Below are positions 42,170-51,414 of a stretch of DNA of 64,000 nt, piece after piece. The notes beneath the pieces were generated by a model. The model worked only from the letters and a program-made list of their open reading frames with translations, did no database searches and was not told the origin of the DNA. The stretch lies in assembly GCF_010015475.1 (NCBI RefSeq), contig NZ_SSNI01000012.1, forward strand, positions 113,816 to 177,815, given 5' to 3'. A program made the position numbers and the translations under genes. Every line of letters begins with the position of its first letter. Within the stretch, counting starts at the first letter, position 1. The stretch is from Pontibacter pamirensis. GTDB lineage: Bacteria; Bacteroidota; Bacteroidia; Cytophagales; Hymenobacteraceae.

Positions 42170-43708
42170 TTAGCCAGCCCAGCCTTCACGGTCGAGGCTG
42201 CGGTACTGAATAGCCTCTGCCAGATGTTCTATTTTGATTGTGTCGGTTCCGGCGAGGTCGGCAATCGTCCGGCTTACTTTCAGGATACGGTCATAGGCGC
42301 GGGCCGAGAGCCCGAGGCGTTCCATGGCTGTTTTCAGCAAGGTGCGGCCTGCCTCGCTAATCTGGCACACTTCCTTCACCATCTGCGAGGGCATCATGGC
42401 ATTGGAGTGCACCTGCGGCGTGTCTTTGAAGCGCTCAATCTGCAGCTTGCGTGCCTGCTCTACCCGCTCACGCACAGAGGCGCTGTCCTCTGCTTTACGG
42501 GTGGCCGTCATCTCGTCGAAAGTGACCGGTGTTACCTCCACGTGCAGGTCAATGCGGTCTAATAACGGGCCGCTTACCTTGTTCAGGTAGCGTTGCACTA
42601 CACCCGGCCCGCACACACATTCTTTGTCAGGATGATTGTAATAGCCACAGGGGCAGGGGTTCATGCTGGCCACCAGCATGAAGTTAGCCGGGAAATCAAG
42701 GGAAGTCTTAGCTCGTGCAATGGTAACACGGCGCTCCTCTAATGGCTGGCGCATGACCTCCAGCACCGTACGTTTAAACTCAGGCAATTCATCCAGGAAA
42801 AGCACACCATTATGTGCCAGTGATATTTCTCCGGGCTGCGGATTGCTGCCTCCGCCCACCAGGGCTACATCAGATATAGTATGGTGCGGCGAACGGTAAG
42901 GGCGCGTTGTCAGTAAAGAGGCTGCCTCACCCAGCTTGCCCGCGACAGAATGTATCTTTGTCGTCTCCAGTGCCTCGTGCATCGAGAGGGGCGGGAGGAT
43001 AGAGGGCAGGCGCTTGGCCAGCATCGTTTTACCGGCACCCGGCGGACCGATCATAATCACATTATGACCACCTGCTGCGGCAATTTCCAATGCACGCTTA
43101 ATGTTCTCCTGCCCCTGCACATCGGCAAAGTCAGCAGCATATTGATCTACCGTCGTTTGAAAAATATCCCTTGTGTTGATGACCACCGGCGTTATCTCCC
43201 GTTTCCCATCCAGGAATTCAACAGCCTCCAATATGTTGTTCACACCGATGACATCCAGGTTGTTTACAATAGCGGCTTCTGTGGTGTTCTGGGCAGGAAG
43301 TATGATGCCTTTGAAGCCTTCTTTCCGGGCTTGTATGGCAATGGGCAGCACACCCTTGATCGGGCGCAGCGAACCATCCAGCGACAGCTCTCCCATGATC
43401 ATGTACTGCGATACTTTATCGGAGGATATCTGGCCGGAAGCAGCCATCATTCCCATGGCAATGGTCAGGTCATAGGCAGCGCCTTCTTTGCGGATATCGG
43501 CAGGGGCCATGTTGATAACCACCTTCTGCCGAGGGATTTTGTAGTTGAACTGCTTTAGCGCAGACTCAATACGTTGCTCGCCTTCTTTTACTGCGTTATC
43601 AGGTAGCCCTACAAGAAAATACTTTGTGCCGGCGCTAACATTTACTTCTATGGTGATGGTATAGGCATTAACGCCCTGAACGGCGCTTCCGTAGGTCTTA
43701 ATGAGCAT
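42170..43708 (-). CDS. YifB/ComM-type Mg-chelatase-like AAA+ ATPase
   Basis: A 512-residue AAA+ protein. The N-terminal subunit ChlI-like domain (about residues 1-200, LVGLPDNAVKEGEQRIESALKQ) leads to Walker A GPPGAGKTMLAKRLP, Walker B GVLFLDELPEF, the sensor-1 region, and a Cys-rich insertion CPCGYYNHPDKECVCGP. The C-terminal domain has SARAYDRILKVSRTIADL. Homologue ComM is a helicase assisting branch migration during natural transformation; equivalent roles here are plausible, not shown. The frame is open to 43759; ATG 43708 begins the conserved MLIKTYGSAVQGVNAY. Confidence 0.92.
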   Translation of the reverse strand: MLIKTYGSAVQGVNAYTITIEVNVSAGTKYFLVGLPDNAVKEGEQRIESALKQFNYKIPRQKVVINMAPADIRKEGAAYDLTIAMGMMAASGQISSDKVSQYMIMGELSLDGSLRPIKGVLPIAIQARKEGFKGIILPAQNTTEAAIVNNLDVIGVNNILEAVEFLDGKREITPVVINTRDIFQTTVDQYAADFADVQGQENIKRALEIAAAGGHNVIMIGPPGAGKTMLAKRLPSILPPLSMHEALETTKIHSVAGKLGEAASLLTTRPYRSPHHTISDVALVGGGSNPQPGEISLAHNGVLFLDELPEFKRTVLEVMRQPLEERRVTIARAKTSLDFPANFMLVASMNPCPCGYYNHPDKECVCGPGVVQRYLNKVSGPLLDRIDLHVEVTPVTFDEMTATRKAEDSASVRERVEQARKLQIERFKDTPQVHSNAMMPSQMVKEVCQISEAGRTLLKTAMERLGLSARAYDRILKVSRTIADLAGTDTIKIEHLAEAIQYRSLDREGWAG

Positions 43709-43882
43709 GTATTTCCGCTTTATTGTATATGATTTTATGAATACTACGTGGCGGAACATCAGGTAGGTTCAATAGATTCCGAATCAGCTTCAAAAGAATA
43801 AAAACAGCTCACTACCTTCCCGTAGTCAGGAGATATTTTAAGCACAGTACTTCACAGCACAACCTAGGGTGCAGCGGAATGT

Positions 43883-43917
43883 AAAAAGGCCACGGCTATA
43901 ATTGCCTGTGGCCTTTG
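43883..43917 (-). terminator. Terminator after gmhA
   Basis: AAAGGCCAC pairs with GTGGCCTTT around a 14-base loop; T-run on the minus strand. Located 47 bases beyond the stop codon. Confidence 0.8.
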
Positions 43918-43963
43918 GTGCACATAACTTCATACAGCTATAAAGCTGTTGAGAAGGTATGAA

Positions 43964-44539
43964 CTATGTCAGTTTCTGCTCCAGAAGCAAGATCAGGATA
44001 TGGATTACTTTAATATGGATTTCCTGCACCCGGTCAGCGTAGCCGGAATGCGGTACGCGCACCTCCACATCGCAGAGAGGGGCTAGCTTGCCGCCGTCTT
44101 TGCCTGTCAGGCCCACTACCTGCATGCCTTTGGCTTTGGCTGCCTCCGCTGCCTTAACAATGTTGCCGGAGTTGCCGCTGGTGCTGATAGCCAGTAACAC
44201 GTCTCCGGTGTTTCCTAATGCCTCAAGATAGCGGGAGAACACGGCATCATAACCGTAGTCGTTGCTTACGCAGCTCATGTGGCTCTGGTCTGCGATGGCG
44301 ATGGCGGGCAGGGCGCGGCGGTCGTTGCGGTAGCGGCCTGTCAGCTCTTCGGCAAAGTGCATGGCATCGCACATAGAGCCGCCGTTGCCGCAGCTTAGTA
44401 TCTTGCCGCCGTTGCGCACTGCTTCAGCCATGGTGTTTGCTGCTTCTTCAATAGAGGCAATGTTGCTTGTGTCAGACAGAAAAGCAGTGAGCACTTCCTG
44501 TGCCTGCGTCAGCTCTGCCAGTATTGTATTGGATGTCAT
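43964..44539 (-). CDS. gmhA: Phosphoheptose isomerase (sedoheptulose 7-phosphate isomerase)
   Basis: A 191-residue SIS-domain isomerase that converts sedoheptulose 7-phosphate to D-glycero-manno-heptose 7-phosphate, the first step in making heptose for lipopolysaccharide core and surface glycans. [23 protein letters not shown] carries the active-site Ser/Asn and His-Glu metal ligands; STSGNSGN binds phosphate; the C-terminal [11 protein letters not shown] is family-typical and includes the metal His. It is followed on the minus strand by an MsbA-like exporter, consistent with envelope work. Heptose use in this organism is inferred, not shown. Confidence 0.94.
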   Translation of the reverse strand: MTSNTILAELTQAQEVLTAFLSDTSNIASIEEAANTMAEAVRNGGKILSCGNGGSMCDAMHFAEELTGRYRNDRRALPAIAIADQSHMSCVSNDYGYDAVFSRYLEALGNTGDVLLAISTSGNSGNIVKAAEAAKAKGMQVVGLTGKDGGKLAPLCDVEVRVPHSGYADRVQEIHIKVIHILILLLEQKLT

Positions 44540-44699
44540 CTTTATGTATCGCTTCTCTGTTTAATATTTTTTATTCGCCTCAAGCCTATTGCTGCTGAAT
44601 TCCTTGCACCCTTCCTAAGGGTGGAGTACAGCGCAGTTATTTGGAAATTGCCTGCTGGCGTTTTTCTTTAATAATGGCTAATGCAGGAGGTCAGTAGCC

Positions 44700-46538
44700 T
44701 TATGCTGTTAGCTGCATCTGTGTCAGTTTCGAGTATAAACCCCTATGCTGCTGAAGCTCATTATGGGTGCCGCGCTCTACTATTCTGCCCTGCTGCAGCA
44801 CCAGTATTTCATCCGCGTGTTGTATCGTGCTCAGGCGGTGTGCAATCACAATAGAGGTCCTGTTCCGCATTAAATTTGTAAGCGCCTCCTGTACGAGTTT
44901 CTCTGACTCTGTGTCGAGTGCGGAGGTAGCCTCATCTAAAATAAGAATAGGCGGGTTCTTCAGTATGGCCCTGGCGATGCTCAGGCGCTGCCGCTGCCCG
45001 CCTGAAAGCTTGCCGCCACGGTCTCCGATAACTGTATTGTAGCCCTGCTCCGTATTGATGATAAACTCATGGGCATTGGCAATCTTAGCGGCGGCTATTA
45101 CCTCTTCCTCTGTGGCATCTACTTTGTTGAAAGCGATGTTGTTGTAAATGGTATCGTTGAAGAGGATAGACTCCTGCGTAACCACCCCAATCTTATCTCT
45201 TACCGATTCCATGGTATAATCCCGGATATCGTGGCCATCAATGTAAATGGCTCCTGCTGTAGGGTCGTAAAAGCGCGGTATCAGGTCGGCGAGGGTAGAC
45301 TTGCCGCCACCCGAAGGACCTACCAGCGCTACTGTTTTCCCTTTCTCGATGGTGAAGCTAATATCCTGCAGCACATGCTTGTCGCCATAGCCAAAGCTTA
45401 CCCGTTGAAATTCAATCTGGTGCTCAAATTCTGGCAGTACCTTCGCATTTGGCTTGTTCACGATTTGCGGTTTGGTGTCTATTACCTGCAGCACCCTTTC
45501 ACCTGAAACAAGACCGCGTTGTATGTTGCTGAATGCTGCCGACATGGCTTTCGCAGGCACTAGTACCTGCGAGAAAAGAATGATGTAGGCGATGAACTCT
45601 GCCGGCTGCAGCTCTGATTGCTGGTTCAGCACCAGGTTCCCGCCATAGTATAGCAGCCCCGCCACCACTGTTACCCCCAAAAACTCAGAAAGCGGCGAAG
45701 CAAGGTCGCGTTTATTAGCGATGGAGCGCTGGATGCGGGCATAGCGGTTATTCTGGTCATGGAACTTGTCGAGTATAAAAGGCTCCGCGTTAAAGGCTTT
45801 CACCACGCGCATGCCGCTCAACGTCTCATCTATAATGGTTAGAATAAAGCTGAGGGAGCTTTGGCCTTCCTGGGCTTTTCGCCTCAGCCGTTTAGAAATA
45901 CCCGCAATCACACCACCAGACAAAGGCAGCAGAATCAGCGTAAACAGCGTCAGTTTCACCGACATGGTAAAAAGCACTGCAAAGTATGCGATAATGGAGA
46001 TAGGCTCTCTGATGACCACTGTTAAGGTATTCACCACCGAGTTCTCCACCTCCTGTATGTCCACTGTCAGACGGGTCATCAGGTCACCTTTGCGCTCATT
46101 CGAGAAATAGCCTAAGTGTAGTTCTGTTACGCGCTGGTATATCGCGTGGCGCATTTTCTTTACCACATGCGCCCGCAGCGCCCCTACTATCCGGAAGGCG
46201 AGGTAGCGGAACAGGTTAGCCAGGAAGATAGAAACCACGACGACAACGCACACAAACAGCAGCGCCCCTTCGCGGCCTTCCTCCAGAATGACCTGCCCGA
46301 AGTAATAGTTAAAGAATTCAGAAAAGAAGTCGATGCTCAACCTGAACTCCGGCCTTTGCGTCACCATACTCGCTGCATCTTCGGTGCCAACCTGGGCGAA
46401 CAAAACGTTCAGCAAGGGGATAATCAGCACAAAGTTGAAAATGCCGAAGATGATGCCTAATACGGTATAAAGGGAGTAAAGCGGCACAAACCGGCTATAG
46501 GGTTTGGCAAACTCAAGTATGCGTAGGTAAGTCTTCAT
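44700..46538 (-). CDS. ABC exporter with fused permease and ATPase (MsbA-like)
   Basis: A 612-residue half-transporter. Six transmembrane helices in the first 320 residues (FVPLYSLYTVLGIIFGIFNF, VILEEGREGALLFVCVVVVVSIF etc.) are followed by an ATPase with Walker A GPSGGGKSTLADLIPRFYDP, signature LSGGQRQRLSIARAIL, Walker B LILDEATSALD and the H-loop IAHRLSTI. The family includes lipid A flippase MsbA and multidrug/peptide exporters; the neighbourhood (gmhA and a Wzi-like protein) makes a lipid or glycan role plausible. The frame is open to 46613, but ATG 46538 (MKTYLRILEFAKPYSRFV) fits the family start. Confidence 0.92.
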   Translation of the reverse strand: MKTYLRILEFAKPYSRFVPLYSLYTVLGIIFGIFNFVLIIPLLNVLFAQVGTEDAASMVTQRPEFRLSIDFFSEFFNYYFGQVILEEGREGALLFVCVVVVVSIFLANLFRYLAFRIVGALRAHVVKKMRHAIYQRVTELHLGYFSNERKGDLMTRLTVDIQEVENSVVNTLTVVIREPISIIAYFAVLFTMSVKLTLFTLILLPLSGGVIAGISKRLRRKAQEGQSSLSFILTIIDETLSGMRVVKAFNAEPFILDKFHDQNNRYARIQRSIANKRDLASPLSEFLGVTVVAGLLYYGGNLVLNQQSELQPAEFIAYIILFSQVLVPAKAMSAAFSNIQRGLVSGERVLQVIDTKPQIVNKPNAKVLPEFEHQIEFQRVSFGYGDKHVLQDISFTIEKGKTVALVGPSGGGKSTLADLIPRFYDPTAGAIYIDGHDIRDYTMESVRDKIGVVTQESILFNDTIYNNIAFNKVDATEEEVIAAAKIANAHEFIINTEQGYNTVIGDRGGKLSGGQRQRLSIARAILKNPPILILDEATSALDTESEKLVQEALTNLMRNRTSIVIAHRLSTIQHADEILVLQQGRIVERGTHNELQQHRGLYSKLTQMQLTA

Positions 46539-46686
46539 GCTGGTATGGGATGTCGCCTGCCACGGCTTCTGCACAACGTCTTTCCTGCAGGCGGGCAACT
46601 TATGTAGTAACACCTGCTGGTGTTAAACTTTGGTTTTATGATACTTATACATTGGCAAAGGCTGGTGTTTACTTCCCTCGCCGCCG

Positions 46687-46694
46687 CAAAGATA
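46687..46694 (-). promoter_or_regulatory. Possible -7 element (TATCTTTG) for the ABC exporter
   Basis: Exact -7 match on the minus strand, but no TTG at the usual distance. The leader to ATG 46538 would be about 140 bases and includes a palindrome AACACC-TGCT-GGTGTT at 46609-46624. Confidence 0.45.
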
Positions 46695-46718
46695 CTTATT
46701 AATAGATAGAAAGAGTAT

Positions 46719-46760
46719 ACATACAAAAGGCAGAAAGTCTCCTCTCTGCCTTTTGTATGT
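46719..46760 (-). terminator. Terminator after the Wzi-like gene
   Basis: A perfect 16-base stem (ACATACAAAAGGCAGA and its complement) with a 10-base loop, 21 bases past the stop codon. Confidence 0.85.
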
Positions 46761-46780
46761 ATATAGGTATCAGTGTGCTC

Positions 46781-48457
46781 CTAAAACTCATGCAGCCGCT
46801 GGGCAATATTCCAACGGAGGGCGAACGAGGTGAAGAAGGTATTCTGATCCAAAGCGTCTACTTCCGCATCAGAGCGGCGGACAACCTGCTTCAGGTCCAG
46901 GAATAAGTTGTACTTTAGCTGATAAGTGGCCGTCATATCAAGATACAGTTGGTCAGTCCTAATGCCCTGGCCAATCTCATTGCCGTAGTTATCTATACGA
47001 TTGAGGTAAGAGAGGAGCACATTGTTACCGTAGTTCAGGGTGTCAGTGGCTGTCACAATATCCTGGCCGTAGCGGGTTGCAATGGCCTTTCCTGTAAGCA
47101 TCAGGCGAGGTAGAGGCTGGTAATATGCTGTTCCTATCACCTCGTACAGGTTAGCACCGATAGGGTGCGCCAGGGGCTGGTTATAGTGCTGGTAATTTGA
47201 GAACTGGTCCTCGTGCTGATAAGTGTAGGGGCGAATAACATTGAGCTCGCCCTGCAGGTCCAGGTTGTTTATCCCAAACGCATCAATGTACTTTGCGCCA
47301 ATCTGCCCGGCAAATTTATTAGCCCACCAGCCTTCTCGTTCCTTAACCTTTGCCAGCAGAAACTCATCCAGCAACAGTTGCCCGTAAAGCTGCACACGGT
47401 TCTGTACATTCCAGCGGAAGTCTGCGCCTAGCAAGGCATTGTCCTCACTACCCAATGCCAGTTCAACGCTTCTGTAAAAGATGATGGGGTTCAGGTACTG
47501 CAGTTCGAACCGCCCTTTGCCACGGGCAAAGATGATCTGTTCAAATACCCCTATGTTTAAATTATCAGTTACGTTAATTCCCAGGCGGTGCAACGCCATG
47601 TACTTTTTAGGGAACAGCAGGTCACGGTCCTTACGGCGGTACTCAGCGGTCAGTTCCTGGAACAGGTTCATATAATGGATCTTCCAGACGCGGGTGTTCA
47701 GTTTCAGGAAAAAAGAGGGAGGAGCGTAATCGGAGTAAATTAAAGAACGATAGCCATCGCCGATAAACTGACGGTCATGCCCCAGGAGTATCTCTACATG
47801 TTTGCTTAGGGCGTAGTTGATGTAGCCACGGGCTGTGCCAAAGTCGTAGGCGTCTTCTTTAAAGTCTTTCCAAAGCGTTTCATGCGGCACTACGTTATCG
47901 CGTTGAATGCGGTCCATCACATAACCCGGAAAACGGGCCTGAGTTTCTCCTATAAAAGCATAGTATCCGAACTTTTCATCAATGGTGCCTTCTACCTGCA
48001 CCCCACGCGTGTTTATATAACGCACACCATCTGTCTGGTTGTCCAGCCCCACCTCCAGGTGCAGCACCGGGTTTACGCGCACCGTAAAATGCTCGTTCTG
48101 GAAATGGTACAGGTCCGTCTTGTTCCGGTAGAAATAGTTAAGGATAGGCCTTCTGCTGTCGTTGCTGTCCAGCTCGGTATAGTTCCAGTTATCGTTCAGC
48201 AGGTAGCGGGTGTTAAACTGGTCAACGGCAGTGGTGGCATTGCGGGCGCTTACCTCGGCCAGGTCTGCTACATCCGCTCGTCCGTATGGCCGGGCTGCTG
48301 TTTGTAGTTGTGGCACCTGGTCGCCATACTTTATCTGGTACCGGTCTATCCAGTGGTACACGTCCCGGTTATAAGGTACATACACATCCTGCGCCTGTGC
48401 TGCAGACCAAGCGGCAATCGTTAGGCCCAAAGCACAAAGTACACGTTTCATGAACAT
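46781..48457 (-). CDS. Wzi/RemB-like outer membrane protein
   Basis: A 558-residue outer membrane protein with a signal peptide (MFMKRVLCALGLTIAAWSAAQAQ; MKR at 48451 is an equally good start). The chain is mostly long amphipathic strands with periodic Trp, Tyr and Phe, for example TVRVNPVLHLEVGLD, AYDFGTARGYINYALSKHVEILLGHDRQFIGDGYRSLIYSDYAPP, and an ending TSFALRWNIAQRLHEF. This is typical of the capsule-assembly Wzi family and of RemB, a gliding-associated surface protein in Flavobacterium. The neighbouring MsbA-like exporter and gmhA favour a role in surface polysaccharide; the gld genes elsewhere in the window make the RemB link worth noting. Exact assignment not certain. Confidence 0.72.
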   Translation of the reverse strand: MFMKRVLCALGLTIAAWSAAQAQDVYVPYNRDVYHWIDRYQIKYGDQVPQLQTAARPYGRADVADLAEVSARNATTAVDQFNTRYLLNDNWNYTELDSNDSRRPILNYFYRNKTDLYHFQNEHFTVRVNPVLHLEVGLDNQTDGVRYINTRGVQVEGTIDEKFGYYAFIGETQARFPGYVMDRIQRDNVVPHETLWKDFKEDAYDFGTARGYINYALSKHVEILLGHDRQFIGDGYRSLIYSDYAPPSFFLKLNTRVWKIHYMNLFQELTAEYRRKDRDLLFPKKYMALHRLGINVTDNLNIGVFEQIIFARGKGRFELQYLNPIIFYRSVELALGSEDNALLGADFRWNVQNRVQLYGQLLLDEFLLAKVKEREGWWANKFAGQIGAKYIDAFGINNLDLQGELNVIRPYTYQHEDQFSNYQHYNQPLAHPIGANLYEVIGTAYYQPLPRLMLTGKAIATRYGQDIVTATDTLNYGNNVLLSYLNRIDNYGNEIGQGIRTDQLYLDMTATYQLKYNLFLDLKQVVRRSDAEVDALDQNTFFTSFALRWNIAQRLHEF

Positions 48458-48633
48458 AAAGCGATTAGGGAAAATCAGTTAAAAGATATGCGAATGTACT
48501 GTTTTGTACTTAATTTTTCTGGTAAACGACCTGAATTATACGTTGGCAGAAATGTTTATTCCTGAAAAGCGCCTCCTGCTGCGCTACCCGCTCACAAGAG
48601 GAAACAGGCAAGCCGTGAAATTATACTCCAATC

Positions 48634-48665
48634 TTGGTGGAACGCCTGTACCTTACGTATCTTTA
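48634..48665 (+). promoter_or_regulatory. Promoter for upp
   Basis: TTG (48634-48636) and TATCTTTA (48658-48665, one mismatch to consensus) 21 bases apart; start near 48672, leader about 23 bases. Confidence 0.55.
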
Positions 48666-48694
48666 AACGAACAACACACGCCCCGGTACTTCTC

Positions 48695-49351
48695 ATGGAA
48701 AAAAGCAATATTCATATTCTGACGCAAACACCTTCGTTAGCAAATCATTTTATAGCCGAGTTGCGCGATGTAAAAGTGCACGGAGACAGCATGCGCTTTC
48801 GGCGCAACCTGGAGCGCTTGGGAGAGTTGCTGGCTTATGAAATCTCTAAAAAGATGCAATATAAACCTGCAACACTTACCACACCGCTGGCTGATACCCA
48901 GACAATGCTGCTGGCGGAGCAACCGGTGCTGGCTACTATTCTCCGGGCTGGCCTGCCGCTGTACAATGGCATGCTGAACTATTTTGACAGGGCATACAGT
49001 ACGTTTGTAGGTGCTTACCGTGTAGAGGAAGAAAATACAGAATTGCAGATTATGATGGAGTACCTGGCTTCCACCAACCTGCACGATAAAGTTCTGATTC
49101 TGGCAGATCCCATGCTGGCGACAGGCCGTTCATTGGTGAAGGCCTATAAAGGAATGCTGCGCCATGGCAAACCAAAGCAGGTGCATATTGCCGCAGCCAT
49201 TGCCTCGCCGGAGGGAGTAGCCTATGTACAACAGGAAATGCCAGAGGCCATACTTTGGTTAGGCGCTCTGGACGATCACCTGAACGAACGTTCCTACATC
49301 GTGCCCGGCCTCGGCGATGCCGGAGATCTGGCTTTTGGGCCTAAAATATAG
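48695..49351 (+). CDS. upp: Uracil phosphoribosyltransferase
   Basis: A 218-residue type I phosphoribosyltransferase that makes UMP from uracil and PRPP (pyrimidine salvage). ILRAGLPLYNGM is the uracil-side loop, ILADPMLATGRSLVKAY is the PRPP-binding motif, and HVIAAIASPEGVAYV and the C-terminal GLGDAGDLAFG form the uracil-binding flap. Full length. The gene lies alone, with a promoter about 30 bases upstream. A dihydroorotase for de novo pyrimidine synthesis is 3.3 kb downstream. Confidence 0.95.
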   Translation: MEKSNIHILTQTPSLANHFIAELRDVKVHGDSMRFRRNLERLGELLAYEISKKMQYKPATLTTPLADTQTMLLAEQPVLATILRAGLPLYNGMLNYFDRAYSTFVGAYRVEEENTELQIMMEYLASTNLHDKVLILADPMLATGRSLVKAYKGMLRHGKPKQVHIAAAIASPEGVAYVQQEMPEAILWLGALDDHLNERSYIVPGLGDAGDLAFGPKI

Positions 49352-49529
49352 CCTGAACCTTTGCCAGTACCCGGCTGTTATTTACAACCAACATAAAGTA
49401 TTCTGATATAAGCGATTATCTTAACAGATTATTGGAATTGTTATGCGAATGTCTTTTGGATGATGCGTATAAAGGATGTCTTAAAGTGATAGTTGATTCA
49501 GAATACAATTTTAGCCTTAGAATGTGTTA

Positions 49530-49976
49530 ATGGAGCTGTTAAAATACCTGTCTGTATACCTGTTGAGTATGGTGAAGTTCCTTTGGGGGCCATTAACAGG
49601 TATATCCCTTGGTTTGTCTTACCTTGAGACGGTACTGCTGACAGTGGCAGGTATGATGACGAGTGTCCTGGTGTTCTCTTTTGTAGGCAAAGCTGTGTCA
49701 GAATGGTATTCTAAACGCCAGCGAGCCAAGCAGAAGCCCCGCTTTACTAAAAAGAACCGCCGCATTGTGCAGGTATGGACGCGCTTTGGAGTATCTGGCG
49801 TCGCTTTTCTTACACCACTCCTGTTTACACCTATTTTCGGGACCATTGTAGCCGCCTTACTGGGGGCTCCACGCAAACTCATCTTCATTCATATGTTCTG
49901 GAGCGCTGTTTTCTGGAGCGTTACCTTAAACTTAATGGTGTTTGAGTTTGGGGATGTATTGGCGAAGTACCTTTAG
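49530..49976 (+). CDS. Small membrane protein, possibly small multidrug-export family
   Basis: A 148-residue protein with three to four predicted transmembrane helices: LLKYLSVYLLSMVKFLWGP, SYLETVLLTVAGMMTSVLVFSF, GVAFLTPLLFTPIFGTIVAALLG and IHMFWSAVFWSVTLNLMVF, separated by a very basic loop (KRQRAKQKPRFTKKNRR). The GxAFLTPLxFTPxxGTxxAALLG pattern resembles the putative small multidrug exporter family. ATG 49530 is preferred over GTG 49524. It is convergent with, and 5 bases from, the DEAD-box helicase gene, with no terminator between. Function unproven. Confidence 0.7.
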   Translation: MELLKYLSVYLLSMVKFLWGPLTGISLGLSYLETVLLTVAGMMTSVLVFSFVGKAVSEWYSKRQRAKQKPRFTKKNRRIVQVWTRFGVSGVAFLTPLLFTPIFGTIVAALLGAPRKLIFIHMFWSAVFWSVTLNLMVFEFGDVLAKYL

Positions 49977-49981
49977 TTTAC

Positions 49982-51334
49982 TTACCGCTTCTTACTGCCT
50001 TTCTTCTTCGTCTTTTTCCAGAACGATGCCTTTGGGTCTCCTTTACTTTGCTTCGGCTTGCCCTTCGGGATTCCTTTTTTCTCATGGAAAGCACCCTTGA
50101 AATCTGGGTTCTCCTGGCGCTTCAGGTGGTCAATGGATTTTGCTATTTCCTGCTGCTCTTCAAAAGGCGTTTCGAACACTTCTACTTCTGCCGGTATAGG
50201 CAGCTGCGGAATCTGCATCCGTATCAGTTTCTCAATCTTACGGATGTGGTACATCTCTGCTTCGTTGGCAAACGTAATCGCGGCACCGGCATTTTCTGCG
50301 CGGCCCGTGCGACCAATGCGATGTACGTAATCCTCGTACACAAACGGCACATCGAAATTGATTACGTGGCTTACCATGGTCACATCAATTCCCCGTGCTG
50401 CCACATCAGTAGCTACTAAAAAGCGTACATCACCGCCTTTAAACGCCTCCATCGAGTTGATGCGGGTGTTCTGCCCCTTGTTACCATGTATGGCTCGCAC
50501 CTCACCATAGTTCCGGTGCTCAATAAACCTGGACACGCTTTCAGCGTTCTTCTTGCTCCTAGTAAAGATAATGACGCGGTTCAGCTTTTCTGTATCCTGA
50601 ATCAGGTGCTCGAGTAAAGCAATTTTAGTACGCAGGTTCGGGACCTGATACAGCACCTGCGTCACGGTTTCTACTGGGGTCGCTTGTGGTGTCACCTCCA
50701 CACGTGTCGGGTATTCCAGGAACTCCTCTGAGAGCTCTACTACTTTATCTGGCATGGTGGCCGAGAACAAAAGGTTCTGCCGCTTGCGCGGGATCACCTC
50801 CAGTATCTGGCGGATCTGCGGCATAAAGCCCATGTCCATTATTTTATCAGCCTCATCCAGTATCAGCGTCTTCATCTCTTTCAGAATCAGCTCCCCTCTA
50901 AGGTAAAGCTCCATCAGGCGCTTTGGTGTGGCTACAACAATATCGAGCCCCTGGTTTATGATTTCAATCTGCGTTTTGGGTCCCAGCCCGCCATAGATGG
51001 CGGTGTAGCGCAGGTCAGTGTACTTGGCCAGCAGCCCGATACTTTCTTCTATCTGCATGGCCAGTTCACGGGTAGGAGCTATAATAACCGCCCTTGGGTT
51101 CATACCCTGTGCATACTTCACCTTCATGAGGAGGGGCAGGAGGTAGGCAGCGGTTTTTCCTGTGCCCGTCTGGGCAATGCCTAAAATATCCTGACCCGCC
51201 ATAATAAGCGGAATCGCCTGCTGCTGTATGGGGGTTGGCTTTTCGTAACCAGCTTCTTCAATGGCATTCAACAGTTGTTTGTTCAGCTTAAAATCTTCGA
51301 ATGTGGTTATTTCTTTTTCTGCTTCTTCTGCCAT
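49982..51334 (-). CDS. DEAD-box RNA helicase
   Basis: A 450-residue ATP-dependent RNA helicase. Q motif YEKPTPIQQQAIPLI, Walker A AQTGTGKT, Ia PTRELAMQ, motif II DEAD in LILDEADKIMDMGF, motif III SAT, motif V ATDVAARGIDV, and motif VI HRIGRTGRAE. The C-terminus is Lys-rich (KKKGSKKR), which may add RNA affinity. Family members act in ribosome assembly and mRNA decay; which one is not deducible. A TAACTTTG -7 element precedes the start. Confidence 0.94.
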   Translation of the reverse strand: MAEEAEKEITTFEDFKLNKQLLNAIEEAGYEKPTPIQQQAIPLIMAGQDILGIAQTGTGKTAAYLLPLLMKVKYAQGMNPRAVIIAPTRELAMQIEESIGLLAKYTDLRYTAIYGGLGPKTQIEIINQGLDIVVATPKRLMELYLRGELILKEMKTLILDEADKIMDMGFMPQIRQILEVIPRKRQNLLFSATMPDKVVELSEEFLEYPTRVEVTPQATPVETVTQVLYQVPNLRTKIALLEHLIQDTEKLNRVIIFTRSKKNAESVSRFIEHRNYGEVRAIHGNKGQNTRINSMEAFKGGDVRFLVATDVAARGIDVTMVSHVINFDVPFVYEDYVHRIGRTGRAENAGAAITFANEAEMYHIRKIEKLIRMQIPQLPIPAEVEVFETPFEEQQEIAKSIDHLKRQENPDFKGAFHEKKGIPKGKPKQSKGDPKASFWKKTKKKGSKKR

Positions 51335-51364
51335 GGTTGTGCCAATTACTTTTTGCTTTATCTA

Positions 51365-51397
51365 CAAAGTTACGGTAATTAAATGGCTGAAAGGCAA
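51365..51397 (-). promoter_or_regulatory. Promoter for the DEAD-box helicase
   Basis: On the minus strand, TAACTTTG (51365-51372) with TTG 22 bases upstream (51395-51397). Predicted start near 51358, leader about 24 bases. Confidence 0.55.
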
Positions 51398-51414
51398 GGA
51401 AGGTTCAGAATCGA

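Noticed and set aside
48504..48722. 72-codon plus-strand frame before upp
   Set aside because: It covers the upp promoter region and overlaps the upp start in another frame; no coding features.
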